Of a DNA stretch of 64,000 nt, positions 44,431 through 53,156 are shown in pieces. The stretch comes from PSRJ01 sp963825305 (GTDB lineage: Bacteria > Acidobacteriota > Terriglobia > Bryobacterales > Bryobacteraceae). The DNA lies in NCBI GenBank assembly GCA_963825305.1, contig CAWGTA010000004.1:248001-312000 (forward strand). Reading direction: 5' to 3'. The notes under the pieces are model-generated. The model was given only the letters and a program-made list of their open reading frames with translations, made no database searches and was not told the origin of the DNA. Every line of letters starts with the position of its first letter. Position 1 is the stretch's first letter. Position numbers and translations under genes: made by a program.

Positions 44431-45054
44431 ATGTCCGCGCTACCGTCACTGGTGTTAACCGCCTTGATGCTGGCCCCCGGCGCTGCCTGGGCCGCGCAAC
44501 AATTCTCTCTGGAATTGGATCCGGCACAAACCAAAGTAGAATACAAACTGGGTGCCACGCTGCACACCGTCGAAGGAACATTCGCGCTCAAGCGCGGTCA
44601 CGTCGCGTTCGATCCCGAAAGTGGCAAGGCCGCAGGAGAACTGGTGGTAGATGCCACCAGCGGCCAGAGCGGTAACGATTCCCGCGATCGAAACATGCAC
44701 AAGAGCGTCCTGGAAAGCGCACGGTATCCGGAAATCATTTTTCGCCCCGACAGGGTGGACGGGAAAGTTGCGCCGCAAGGCCGGTCACAGGTCCAACTGC
44801 ACGGCACGTTCACGATCCATGGGGCGGATCATGAAATGACCGTTCCGGTGGATGTAGAAATCGTCGATGGCCGCTACACCGCTACCGCGCACTTCCAGAT
44901 CCCTTTCGTGAAATGGGGGATGAAGAACCCCAGCACGTTTCTGCTGCGCGTCAGCGACAAGGTGGACTTGACGATTCACACCGTGGCGCACGCGCTGATC
45001 AACTCAGCGTTCTATAGCGGTGAAGCCGGTCCTACGATATGGCTCGGGTCCTGA
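44431..45054 (+). CDS. YceI family periplasmic protein
   Basis: The protein is 207 aa with a signal peptide (LVLTALMLAPGAAWAAQQ). The YceI lipocalin-like barrel shows LDPAQTKVEYKLGATLHTVE, FRPDRVDG and GTFTIHGADHEMTVPVDVEI. Family members bind polyprenoid or other lipids in the periplasm. The 3' end overlaps the convergent gene by 43 bp, which is unusual but both frames look real: the YceI C-terminus past LTIHTVAHAL may be the less constrained part. Confidence 0.88.
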   Translation: MSALPSLVLTALMLAPGAAWAAQQFSLELDPAQTKVEYKLGATLHTVEGTFALKRGHVAFDPESGKAAGELVVDATSGQSGNDSRDRNMHKSVLESARYPEIIFRPDRVDGKVAPQGRSQVQLHGTFTIHGADHEMTVPVDVEIVDGRYTATAHFQIPFVKWGMKNPSTFLLRVSDKVDLTIHTVAHALINSAFYSGEAGPTIWLGS

Positions 45055-45800
45055 TTGTTCTCCTGGCAGATGTACTCCATGATCTCGCCCTTAAGGTCGA
45101 GCCGATTCTTGCCAATCAGCGTGAACGGCTTGTTGTAAGCACCGGGATCGTCGATGGTCACTTCTTCGAGAAGCGTGCCGAGATCAGTCCGGGTGTAGCG
45201 TTCGATCACGTGGAGCTGCGAGGAGTGCGGGTGGCCGGCGAAGTCGAACCAGAACAGCTCATTGAATCCGACGGTATCGATGACCAGCGTGTCGCCTTCC
45301 CAATGGCCGATGGAGTGTCCGTACCAGGTGGGGTCCAGGTCCGTGGGATGCTGGCGGCCATCCATGAAGATCTGGCGGTAGCTATGGATGTTGCCTTCGA
45401 AGAGGAAGAAGAGGCGCCCGGGAGCTTGCGCGATACTCCAAGGGTATGGAGCCTGGCGCGGCACGCCGGTGGGCAGGCAATTGGCTTCCGGGTCCTGACC
45501 CGCTTTGCGCGACTTCATGAGCTTCTCCATTTCGGGTTTCAGGGAGATGGTGTCGCCCGGTTTCAGAATGCGCGAGATGTTGCCGACGAAACCGTTGTCG
45601 GGCCGCCAGACTCCGGAGAAATCCGGCTTACCATCAGCCAGGCGCGGCGTAGGACCTGTGGGGAAAGCGGGTCCACGCCCGCGGCCGCCTCGCGCCGGAG
45701 CATCGGGAATGCTTCCACCGGGGGCCGGCAACGTCGGTGCTTGCGCCCACATCGAGCCGGCGCAAGCAGCTAACAAAGAGATAGCGAATCCCTTTTTCAC
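45012..45800 (-). CDS. Secreted hypothetical protein of acidobacterial type
   Basis: The protein is 262 aa with a signal peptide (FAISLLAACAGSMWAQAPTL) and a Gly/Arg-rich patch (ARGGRGRGPAFPTGP). Recognisable is PDFSGVWRPDNGFVGNISRI followed by GHWEGDTLVIDTVGFNELFW, a pattern repeated across many secreted acidobacterial proteins of unknown role. It converges with and overlaps yceI. Upstream lies a 60-bp imperfect palindrome. Confidence 0.8.
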   Translation of the reverse strand: MKKGFAISLLAACAGSMWAQAPTLPAPGGSIPDAPARGGRGRGPAFPTGPTPRLADGKPDFSGVWRPDNGFVGNISRILKPGDTISLKPEMEKLMKSRKAGQDPEANCLPTGVPRQAPYPWSIAQAPGRLFFLFEGNIHSYRQIFMDGRQHPTDLDPTWYGHSIGHWEGDTLVIDTVGFNELFWFDFAGHPHSSQLHVIERYTRTDLGTLLEEVTIDDPGAYNKPFTLIGKNRLDLKGEIMEYICQENNQDPSHIVGPASPL

Positions 45801-45829
45801 GCAAGGACCTCCCTCTAGTCAAGACCGCT

Positions 45830-45889
45830 CCCTTTGGTCACGGCTCAGTAACCAGCGTGACACCGTGTTACCGAGCCGTGACCGAAGGG
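45830..45889. repeat. Long imperfect palindrome (23-bp arms, 14-bp loop)
   Basis: The left arm at 45830-45852 (CCCTTTGGTCACGGCTCAGT, then AAC) pairs with the right arm at 45867-45889 (GTTACCGAGCCGTGACCGAA, then GGG) with two mismatches. It sits in the 114-bp gap between a hypothetical gene start (45800) and the hupE-like stop (45915). No T-tract follows. It may be a REP-like element, a cruciform or a transcription barrier after the hupE-like gene. Confidence 0.75.
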
Positions 45890-45914
45890 ATCGGTGGTTC
45901 AGCAATTCAGCATA

Positions 45915-47249
45915 CTACGACTCGTCGGCATAGCCCGCGGCCTTGCTCAACGCCGTCCGACCCGCGCGCTGGCGAACCAGAGTGATCACCAACCACGCCA
46001 CTCCTGCCGCCACCACCAACATCATCAGCCAACGGATTGCGCCGGCCAGGAAAGTCGCGGTAAGCACCGGCCAGGTGAATGAGAATTGCCGCAGACGGTC
46101 GGCCCGCTCGGTCATCCAATGCCAGCCGGTGTGGGCCACCAACGCCGACAAGATGATGGTCCCCATTCGCTCCGCGACAACGTATCGGAAGAGCAGTTGG
46201 AGCGCGGGAATCAACAGCAACAGCACCAGGAGCTGACCCAGTTCCACCCCCACGTTGAACGACAGCAGCGACGTCAGCAAGTGGGACCCGGCGAATTGGA
46301 GCGTCTCCCGCAACGCGAACGAGAATCCGAAACCGTGAATTAAGCCGAAGCCGAACGCGATCATCCAGCGGCGTTTAGTTGCTGCCCCAACGATGTTCTC
46401 CAGGGCCATATACACGATCGAAACGGCGATCAGCGTTTCAATGAGCGGCGGAAACCATAAGAACCCCGGCGCCAGATCGTAGGCCGAGGCGATCAGCGTG
46501 ATGGAATGCGCCACGGTGAACGCGGTCACCACGGGGATGAGCGCGCGCAAGCTGCGCAGGGGAATGACGAGGCAAAGCAGGAACAGCAGGTGGTCGGTCC
46601 CATCCAAAATGTGCTCGAACCCCAGCCCTACAAAGCGCAACGCCGCCTGGTACCAGCGGGGATCGAGACGGACCAGGCCCGGGTCGCCCACGAATTCGAA
46701 GGCGCGGACGGCACCGCCGGGCGGCAGGAAGCGAAGAGACGTGACGGTACGCAGGCCCAGGCGCGCCAACCCGGGATGGATCGAAAAGCGCGACTGTTCC
46801 GAATGGATGGGATAGGCGAACAGCACGTCGAGCATAGCCTGGTCCCAGACGATCGCGGTGTCGCTGGGAAGTCGCGGGCCGGTTACATGAGCCGCCGCGG
46901 CATCGTAAGACGCGAAGGAACGATCGGAGGGCAGCGACACGCGGGCACCGACAACCTGGGGCTCCGGCAGACGGCTATCGTCCTCGTAAAGTTCCACGGC
47001 GTTGGCGATCCACAGAATGGCGGCGTCGTGCAGATACGCCTCGGAGCGATCGATATCCAGGTATCCCGGCCCGCGCTTAGGAAATTCGATATCGCGCATC
47101 GCCTTGAGCGGAACGCGTACTAACAGTTGCAGGCGTGGGCCGGCCGGCTTGAGAAACGCCTGCACCGTGACATCGTTTGGAATGTCGTGCGCCGACGCGC
47201 AGAAGGGCAGCGCGAGGAGGCTCAGGATCGCGGCGGGCCGGAGCATCAC
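45915..47249 (-). CDS. HupE/UreJ-like membrane protein with large N-terminal exported domain
   Basis: The protein is 444 aa with a signal peptide (ILSLLALPFCASAHDIPNDV). Residues 20-210 form an exported beta-rich domain (VTVQAFLKPAGPRLQLLVRV). Residues 225-430 are HupE/UreJ-like helices: GFEHILDGTDHLLFLLCLVI, TAFTVAHSITLIASAYDL, ALENIVGAATKRRWMIAFGF, FGLIHGFGFSFALRETL. His-rich first helices (HILDGTDHL, AHSI, HGFGF) suggest a nickel or other metal permease. No urease or hydrogenase genes are present. It lies 6 bp downstream of msrB. Confidence 0.88.
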   Translation of the reverse strand: MMLRPAAILSLLALPFCASAHDIPNDVTVQAFLKPAGPRLQLLVRVPLKAMRDIEFPKRGPGYLDIDRSEAYLHDAAILWIANAVELYEDDSRLPEPQVVGARVSLPSDRSFASYDAAAAHVTGPRLPSDTAIVWDQAMLDVLFAYPIHSEQSRFSIHPGLARLGLRTVTSLRFLPPGGAVRAFEFVGDPGLVRLDPRWYQAALRFVGLGFEHILDGTDHLLFLLCLVIPLRSLRALIPVVTAFTVAHSITLIASAYDLAPGFLWFPPLIETLIAVSIVYMALENIVGAATKRRWMIAFGFGLIHGFGFSFALRETLQFAGSHLLTSLLSFNVGVELGQLLVLLLLIPALQLLFRYVVAERMGTIILSALVAHTGWHWMTERADRLRQFSFTWPVLTATFLAGAIRWLMMLVVAAGVAWLVITLVRQRAGRTALSKAAGYADES

Positions 47250-47255
47250 TCGAGT

Positions 47256-47816
<561 letters not shown>

Positions 47817-47884
47817 AGGCGAGCCTTTTCATTAGACTACATCGGCGGAGCGCGAAGCAGCGGCCTGTGTGACATAATCGTGCC

Positions 47885-48397
47885 ATGGGCACGGCTCGGA
47901 CCTTGGTTTCGGTCGAGGAATACCTGCACACGGTATACGAACCGGACTGCGACTACGTGGACGGGCTACTCGTGGAGAGGAATGTGGGCGAAAAAGATCA
48001 TGCCATGCTGCAACAGGAGATACTCTTCTATCTCCGAGAACGCCGCAAGCTATGGAATATCTTACCGATCCAGGAATTACGCGTCCAAGTCTCGCCAACA
48101 CGGTACCGCGTGCCGGATATCTGCGTGGTACTTGGCCCAGAGCCCGACGAACAGATCCTCACCCAACCTCCATTTCTCTGCATCGAGGTGCTGTCTCCAG
48201 AAGACCGCATGAGCCGCATGCAGCAGAAGATCGCCGACTACCTGAAATTCGGTGTCTCGTACGTCTGGGTGGTTGACCCACAGACTCGCCAGGCCTGGAT
48301 CTATACCGCCGGGGCCATGCGAGAAGTTCAGGACGGAATGCTGCGGACCGAAAAGCCGGAGTTGGTAGTTCCTCTCGCAGACGTTTTCGATCGCTAG
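47885..48397 (+). CDS. Uma2 family putative PD-(D/E)XK nuclease
   Basis: The protein is 170 aa. It begins LVSVEEYLHTVYEPDCDYVD. The nuclease core is YRVPDICVVLG with PPFLCIEVLSPEDRMSR and KIADYLKFGVSYVWVVDP, matching the DUF820/Uma2 fold with Asp and Glu catalytic residues present. Family members are abundant in cyanobacteria and acidobacteria, mostly of unknown role. The gene stands alone with no partner methylase or toxin-antitoxin mate. Confidence 0.88.
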   Translation: MGTARTLVSVEEYLHTVYEPDCDYVDGLLVERNVGEKDHAMLQQEILFYLRERRKLWNILPIQELRVQVSPTRYRVPDICVVLGPEPDEQILTQPPFLCIEVLSPEDRMSRMQQKIADYLKFGVSYVWVVDPQTRQAWIYTAGAMREVQDGMLRTEKPELVVPLADVFDR

Positions 48398-48450
48398 GCC
48401 GCGACCGGACCAGCAGTAACCATTTGGATATGATGGTCGCCTAGGACTCT

Positions 48451-49995
48451 ATGCAACGACCACGGCCCCTCGCAGTCATCGTTTTGTCACTTGGCACGGC
48501 CTTTCTGAGCACCGCGGCCGCCAACGATCCAGTACGCCTGGACAGCGGCCTCATCTCCGGCGTATCCGGCACCAACCCCGAAGTGCGCGTTTATAAGGGC
48601 ATCCCGTTTGCCGCGCCGCCGGTCGGAAATTTACGGTGGCATTCACCCCAACCCGCCGCTCATTGGGAGGGTGTGCGCAATGCCGATCAATTTGGCACGA
48701 TGTGCATGCAGGCTGCCGGCGGACGCGGCGGTGCTCCTGCTGCCGCGGCTCCGCGCGTGAGTGAGGACTGCCTGTACCTCAATGTATGGACCGCTGCGAA
48801 AGCGGCCGGAGAACGGCGTCCGGTCATCTTCTGGCTGCATCCCGGCGGTTTCAACACCGGCTCCGGTTCACAGCCGGGGTTCGATGGCGAAGCTCTCGCC
48901 CAGAAGGGCGTGGTGGTGGTGACCATCAACTACCGGTTGGGCATGTTCGGGTTCTTCGCGCATCCGGAACTGACGAAAGAATCCGACCGGCACGCCTCCG
49001 GCAACTACGGCCTAATGGACGCGGTGGCTGCGCTCCAGTGGGTGCAGAAGAACATTGCGGCATTCGGCGGCGACCCCAAGCGCGTCACCATTGACGGCGA
49101 TTCCGCCGGAGCAATGGCTGTCGGCGACCTGATGATCGCGCCGCAGGCCAAGGGATTATTCGCGCGCGCCATCGCCGAGAGCGGCGGGCCGATCGGCCTG
49201 TCCATCAATCCCATGCGCAAACTGGCGGACGCCGAACAGTCCGGGGCCCAGACGGCGGAGTCGCTGGGAGCGAAGTCGCTCGCCGACTTGCGCGCCAAAC
49301 CGGCCGACGAGCTCATGAAAGCGGTCCGCGGCGGCGGCTTCCCCATCATCGACGGCTGGCTGATTCCGGAAGATCCGGGGGCCATTTTCGCGGCGGGCAA
49401 GCAAAACGACGTGCCATTGCTCGTCGGGTCGAACAAAGACGAGGGAACCTTCTTCGTGCAGAAGGGGCCGGCCGACCGCTTCCTGGAGACTTCGCGGCGC
49501 CGCTTCGGCAGTCTGGCCGACACCTTCCTCAGGTTGTATCCGGCGGGCTCTGATGATGAGGCGTTCGCTTCGCAACTGGCCAACTTCCGCGACGAACTCG
49601 GCTGGGTCATGCGCAACTGGGCGGAGATGCAAACCAAGAGCGGGAAGTCGAAGGCATATCTCTATTACTTCGCGCATGAACCGCCGACCGCGCCGGGCGG
49701 CAGAAACCTGGGGGCAACACATGGCGCCGAGGCTGCCTATGTATTCGAGAACCTTGCGCCCGGCCGTCCGTGGACCGAGCTGGACCACCAGGTGGCCGAT
49801 ACGATTTCGTCCTACTGGGTGAGCTTCGCGGCAACCGGAGACCCTAACGGGAAAGGACTGCCGCGATGGCCCGCCTTCGATTCCAAGAAAAGCGACCGTC
49901 CACTGGTGCTGGGCGATAAGATCGACGTGGGCCCCGCGCCCAATCAAGCGCAGCTCGCCATTTACCAGGCGCTGTACGATCAGCAGCGGCGGTAA
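48451..49995 (+). CDS. Secreted type B carboxylesterase
   Basis: The protein is 514 aa with a signal peptide (LAVIVLSLGTAFLSTAAAND). The nucleophile elbow is DGDSAGAMAVG, the oxyanion hole WLHPGGFNTGSGSQPGF, the early disulfide and EDCLYLNVWT are present, the acid is in GSNKDEGTFF and the His in GATHGAEAAYVFENL. It hydrolyses esters of unknown identity. ATG 48451 follows a 53-bp gap from the Uma2 gene. Same strand as the following bacilliredoxin gene but separated by 52 bp. Confidence 0.93.
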   Translation: MQRPRPLAVIVLSLGTAFLSTAAANDPVRLDSGLISGVSGTNPEVRVYKGIPFAAPPVGNLRWHSPQPAAHWEGVRNADQFGTMCMQAAGGRGGAPAAAAPRVSEDCLYLNVWTAAKAAGERRPVIFWLHPGGFNTGSGSQPGFDGEALAQKGVVVVTINYRLGMFGFFAHPELTKESDRHASGNYGLMDAVAALQWVQKNIAAFGGDPKRVTIDGDSAGAMAVGDLMIAPQAKGLFARAIAESGGPIGLSINPMRKLADAEQSGAQTAESLGAKSLADLRAKPADELMKAVRGGGFPIIDGWLIPEDPGAIFAAGKQNDVPLLVGSNKDEGTFFVQKGPADRFLETSRRRFGSLADTFLRLYPAGSDDEAFASQLANFRDELGWVMRNWAEMQTKSGKSKAYLYYFAHEPPTAPGGRNLGATHGAEAAYVFENLAPGRPWTELDHQVADTISSYWVSFAATGDPNGKGLPRWPAFDSKKSDRPLVLGDKIDVGPAPNQAQLAIYQALYDQQRR

Positions 49996-50047
49996 GGGGA
50001 ACCCCTCAAGGCCCAATTTTCCGGCTCCCTCAAGGTAGAATCAAACT

Positions 50048-50500
50048 GTGCCTTACCCTGAACAACTCATCGCTCCCATGCGCGCGGACCTCACTCAATA
50101 TGGCGTGGAGGAGGCAAGAACACCTGCTGACGTAGACCGGCTTCTCGGGTCCGGAAGCGGCACCGTACTGATGGTGGTGAATTCCGTTTGCGGATGCGCC
50201 GCAGGCCGGGCCCGTCCCGCGATTGGCCTCGCTCTTCGACATGCGGTGCGGCCCTCAAAAGTTGCCACGGTCTTTGCCGGCGGAGACGAAGCCGCCGTCG
50301 CGCACTTGCGCGGCCTTCTCGCGAACTATCCGCCTTCCTCGCCGTCCATGGCGCTGTTCCATAGCGGAAAGCCCGTGTACATGCTGCACCGAAGCGAGAT
50401 CGAGCGGCGCGATCCTTTCGAAATCGCGGAACTTCTCAAGGAAGCGTTTGACCGGTACTGCGCTCCGAATGTCTCTGCCGCGGAAAGCCAGCCGGCCTGA
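50048..50500 (+). CDS. BrxA/BrxB family bacilliredoxin
   Basis: The protein is 150 aa from GTG 50048 (PYPEQLIAPMRADLTQYGVE). The catalytic triplet CGC lies in MVVNSVCGCAAGRARPAIGL, the signature of DUF1094/bacilliredoxins, which remove bacillithiol from proteins. Other conserved parts are VFAGGDEAAVAHLRGL and SMALFHSGKPVYMLHR. A TAGAAT hexamer 12 bp upstream may be the -10. It is followed 8 bp later by the MmcQ/YjbR gene. Confidence 0.9.
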   Translation: MPYPEQLIAPMRADLTQYGVEEARTPADVDRLLGSGSGTVLMVVNSVCGCAAGRARPAIGLALRHAVRPSKVATVFAGGDEAAVAHLRGLLANYPPSSPSMALFHSGKPVYMLHRSEIERRDPFEIAELLKEAFDRYCAPNVSAAESQPA

Positions 50501-50508
50501 CGATAGTT

Positions 50509-50856
50509 ATGACCGTTCATCAGTTCCGACGCATGGCTCTAAGCCTGCCGGAGGTCGAGGAGGTTGGCCACATGAACCACCCCGACTTTCGCGTGCGCGG
50601 GAAGATCTTCGCCACGCTCGGCTACCCGGATCAAGGCTGGGGAATGGTCAAGCTTACACCGGAACAGCAACGGGTCTTCGTTCAGGCCAACCCCGAAGTG
50701 TTTGCACTCGCCCGCGGCGCATGGGGAATTCGCGGCAGCACGCTGGTTCAACTGAGAGCGGCGGATGCCGACACAGTCCGCGAAGCTATGAAGGCGGCCT
50801 GGCTCAGCAAGGCGCCTAAGGCAATCGTCGACCGGTTCTGCACGGGTAGTGTGTAG
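50509..50856 (+). CDS. MmcQ/YjbR family protein
   Basis: The protein is 115 aa. MTVHQFRRMALSLPEVEEVG, followed by HPDFRVRGKIFATLGYPDQG and VFALARGAWGIRGSTLVQLR, fits the YjbR double-wing fold, which resembles DNA-binding domains. The molecular role is not established. Probably co-transcribed with the bacilliredoxin gene 8 bp upstream; converges on purE with 7 bp between stops. Confidence 0.9.
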   Translation: MTVHQFRRMALSLPEVEEVGHMNHPDFRVRGKIFATLGYPDQGWGMVKLTPEQQRVFVQANPEVFALARGAWGIRGSTLVQLRAADADTVREAMKAAWLSKAPKAIVDRFCTGSV

Positions 50857-50863
50857 CCGCCTT

Positions 50864-51352
50864 TCATGGCAGTGTTTCGCGCAGCACCTTTTCGCTTTGC
50901 TCGGCGCGGAAGCGGCGCAGGCGGTCCCGTAATTCGGGGCGACTGTTGGCCAGTATCGCTATTGCCAGCAGCGCCGCGTTGCGGGCACCGGCGGGGCCGA
51001 TAGCTAAGGTTCCCACGGGGATTCCGGCGGGCATTTGCACGGTGGATAAGAGTGAATCCATGCCCTTGAGCGCTGCGCTCTCCATGGGCACGCCTAATAC
51101 CGGCAACACCGTGTGCGCGGCGCAAACTCCCGCCAGGTGCGCGGCGCCGCCCGCGGCTGCGATGATCACCTCCATGCCGCGCGATTCGGCCCCGCTCACG
51201 TACTGGGCGGTTTCGGCGGGCGTGCGGTGCGCGGACAGCACACGGCACTCGTGCGGCACCTCAAATTTCGTGAGCACCTCATCGGCCTGGCGCATGGTCT
51301 CCCAGTCCGATTTGCTGCCCATGATGACGGCAACCAGCGGAATCGTCGCCAT
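50864..51352 (-). CDS. purE: N5-carboxyaminoimidazole ribonucleotide mutase
   Basis: The protein is 162 aa, the usual class I PurE size. VAVIMGSKSDWETMRQADEV, VLSAHRTPAETAQYVSGAES (the catalytic HRTP), IIAAAGGAAHLAGVCAAHT and GTLAIGPAGARNAALLA are all present. It moves carboxylate in the de novo purine pathway. purK is not in the window. It starts 3 bp after the icd stop, so the two share a transcript. Confidence 0.97.
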   Translation of the reverse strand: MATIPLVAVIMGSKSDWETMRQADEVLTKFEVPHECRVLSAHRTPAETAQYVSGAESRGMEVIIAAAGGAAHLAGVCAAHTVLPVLGVPMESAALKGMDSLLSTVQMPAGIPVGTLAIGPAGARNAALLAIAILANSRPELRDRLRRFRAEQSEKVLRETLP

Positions 51353-51355
51353 CGG

Positions 51356-52804
51356 CTATTGTCCCTGGGCCAGCGAGTAGCCCGCCTGCCCATCGTAATT
51401 GCGCAGCGAGGCGGTCATCACCACATCGATTCCGGAGTCGCTGATGCGCCTGGCGAGGCCAAGGAGTTTACCCTGGTCAGCATTTCCGTGGGACATGAAG
51501 CGGCAGCGAAAGCTGTCGGTGCAAAACGTCTCGGCGGCGGCCAGTCCGGCCGGCCAAACCATCACGCCGCGGTTGTCCACCATTTCGAGTTTGACCCCAT
51601 CCTCTGCGCACTTGGCCACGGCGTCCGCGAGTTCCTTGGGGTTTCGCGAAGGCCAGCAAACAATCACGTCGATGCCTTTGATCTCCATCTCAGCGGTTGA
51701 AGCCGCCGCGGTGTGCTTGGCCGGCGCTTGCGACGGGGCTTTGGCGTAGCTGACCGGTTTGAGAATGTTGGGCCTCTGCCCCACGCGCGCCACCACCGCG
51801 CGGGCGAACTCCTTAGTGCCCACTTCTTCCTTGCTCACACCCTCTTCGAAGATGTCGTACGTGTGGATGCCATCTTCTATGGTGCGCAGCCAGGCGTTGT
51901 GAACCCGCTCGGCGACTTCCGATTGACCGATGTGCACCAACATGAGCACTGCGCCCATCAGCAGACCGGAGGGGTTGGCCAGGTTCTGGCCGGCGCGGCG
52001 CGGCGCGGAACCGTGGATCGCCTCGAACATGGAGCAGTTATCACCGATGTTGGCGGCACCGGCCAGCCCCACCGAGCCGGCGATCTGCGCGGCCACATCC
52101 GACAGCACGTCGCCATAGAGGTTGGGCATCACGATCACGTCGAAAGCCTCGGGCGTGTCGGCCATTTTAGCGGCGCCGATGTCGACGATCCAGTGTTCCT
52201 TCTGAATGTCAGGATACTGGGCCGAGATCTCGTCGTAGATCTTGTGGAAGAGACCGTCGGTCATCTTCATGATGTTGTCTTTCGTGAAGCAGGTGACTTT
52301 CTTGCGATTGTGACGGCGCGCGTACTCGAACGCGTAGCGCACGATCTTCTCGGTGCCGGGCCGCGAGATGAGCTTGATCGCCGACGTCATTTCCGGACTC
52401 AACTGGTATTCGACGCCGGCGTACAGGTCCTCTTCGTTTTCGCGCACCACCACCAGGTCCATGTTGGGATGCTTGGTGTCGACAAAGGGGTGGTAGGAAA
52501 CGCAGGGCCGCACGTTGGCATACTGCCCCAAAGTCTTTCGGGTGGTGACGTTCAGGCTTTTGTAGCCCCCGCCCTGCGGCGTAGTGATGGGAGCCTTCAA
52601 GAAGACCTTGGTCCGCAGGAGGGACTGCCAGGAACTCGGTTCGATGCCGGAAGTATTTCCACGCAAGTAGACTTTTTCGCCAATCTCGATGGTTTCGATT
52701 TCAAGAGCCGCGCCGGCTTCCTGAAGAATCTGCAGCGTCGCCGCCATGATTTCAGGACCGATGCCGTCGCCTTGGGCGACCGTGATCGGGGTCTTAGTGG
52801 GCAT
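51356..52804 (-). CDS. icd: NADP-type isocitrate dehydrogenase with C-terminal extension
   Basis: The protein is 482 aa from ATG 52804 (MPTKTPITVAQGDGIGPEIM); TTG 52819 adds five residues and is less likely. Substrate and metal motifs: KSLNVTTRKTLGQYANVRPC, VVVRENEEDLYAGVEYQL, DVIVMPNLYGDVLSDVAAQI and EAIHGSAPRRAGQNLANPSG. Residues past about 345 are an extra domain (from MEIKGIDVIVCWPSRNPKEL), as in the long alphaproteobacterial-like ICDH type. It oxidises isocitrate to 2-oxoglutarate. An upstream 352-bp region holds repeats. Confidence 0.94.
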   Translation of the reverse strand: MPTKTPITVAQGDGIGPEIMAATLQILQEAGAALEIETIEIGEKVYLRGNTSGIEPSSWQSLLRTKVFLKAPITTPQGGGYKSLNVTTRKTLGQYANVRPCVSYHPFVDTKHPNMDLVVVRENEEDLYAGVEYQLSPEMTSAIKLISRPGTEKIVRYAFEYARRHNRKKVTCFTKDNIMKMTDGLFHKIYDEISAQYPDIQKEHWIVDIGAAKMADTPEAFDVIVMPNLYGDVLSDVAAQIAGSVGLAGAANIGDNCSMFEAIHGSAPRRAGQNLANPSGLLMGAVLMLVHIGQSEVAERVHNAWLRTIEDGIHTYDIFEEGVSKEEVGTKEFARAVVARVGQRPNILKPVSYAKAPSQAPAKHTAAASTAEMEIKGIDVIVCWPSRNPKELADAVAKCAEDGVKLEMVDNRGVMVWPAGLAAAETFCTDSFRCRFMSHGNADQGKLLGLARRISDSGIDVVMTASLRNYDGQAGYSLAQGQ

Positions 52805-53156
52805 AAGGGGAATAATCAAGATAAACGGAAAGGTCTGTACGGCGCAACTAGTGACCAGAGAAAACAGCGGATGGCGCTGCTCCTAGAGTTTGGACATTTC
52901 GAGCCCAGCACCCGCCCAACCGGCGCAGGGTTCTCCATGAGGTTGGCGCGCAGAGGGGACCGCCGGCGTTACGTAGCGCTGGCGATCTTGTCGCCGGCAC
53001 GGCGGCACTGCACGTAGCGCTGGCGATCTTGTCGCCGGGACGGCCGGCACGGCGGACACAGACTTGTGAGCTGCGCATCCGGCGCGGGCCGCGCATGGCG
53101 CTGCTGCACAGCGCTGATGTATACTGTGATTCCCGCAAAACCAGTGGAGGCTACGT
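52805..53156. other. Repeat-bearing intergenic region between icd and a metallo-hydrolase gene
   Basis: This region of 352 bp lies between divergent genes. Promoters for both must be here, but I see no clear -35/-10 pair for icd. The part from about 52970 to 53040 holds two identical 27-bp repeats; the part from 53040 to 53110 is GC-rich with several GGC/GCC stretches. Upstream of the metallo-hydrolase, TATACTGTGATT (53118 on) contains a possible -10 (TATACT). No ORF is credible. Confidence 0.55.
52971..53038. repeat. Two direct copies of a dispersed 27-bp repeat
   Basis: ACGTAGCGCTGGCGATCTTG followed by TCGCCGG occurs at 52971-52997 and 53012-53038, identical, with a 41-bp period. Each copy holds the hairpin GGCGA-TCTTG-TCGCC. 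A third copy with one mismatch, inverted, lies at 11282-11306. The spacing and only two copies exclude a CRISPR array. Confidence 0.8.

Noticed and set aside
51713..53017. 434-aa plus-strand open frame opposite icd
   Set aside because: Antisense to isocitrate dehydrogenase, whose motifs are intact; it also runs into repeat DNA.
52971..53038. CRISPR-like direct repeats
   Set aside because: Only two copies with a 14-bp spacer, an inverted copy elsewhere, and no cas genes; they are dispersed hairpin repeats.
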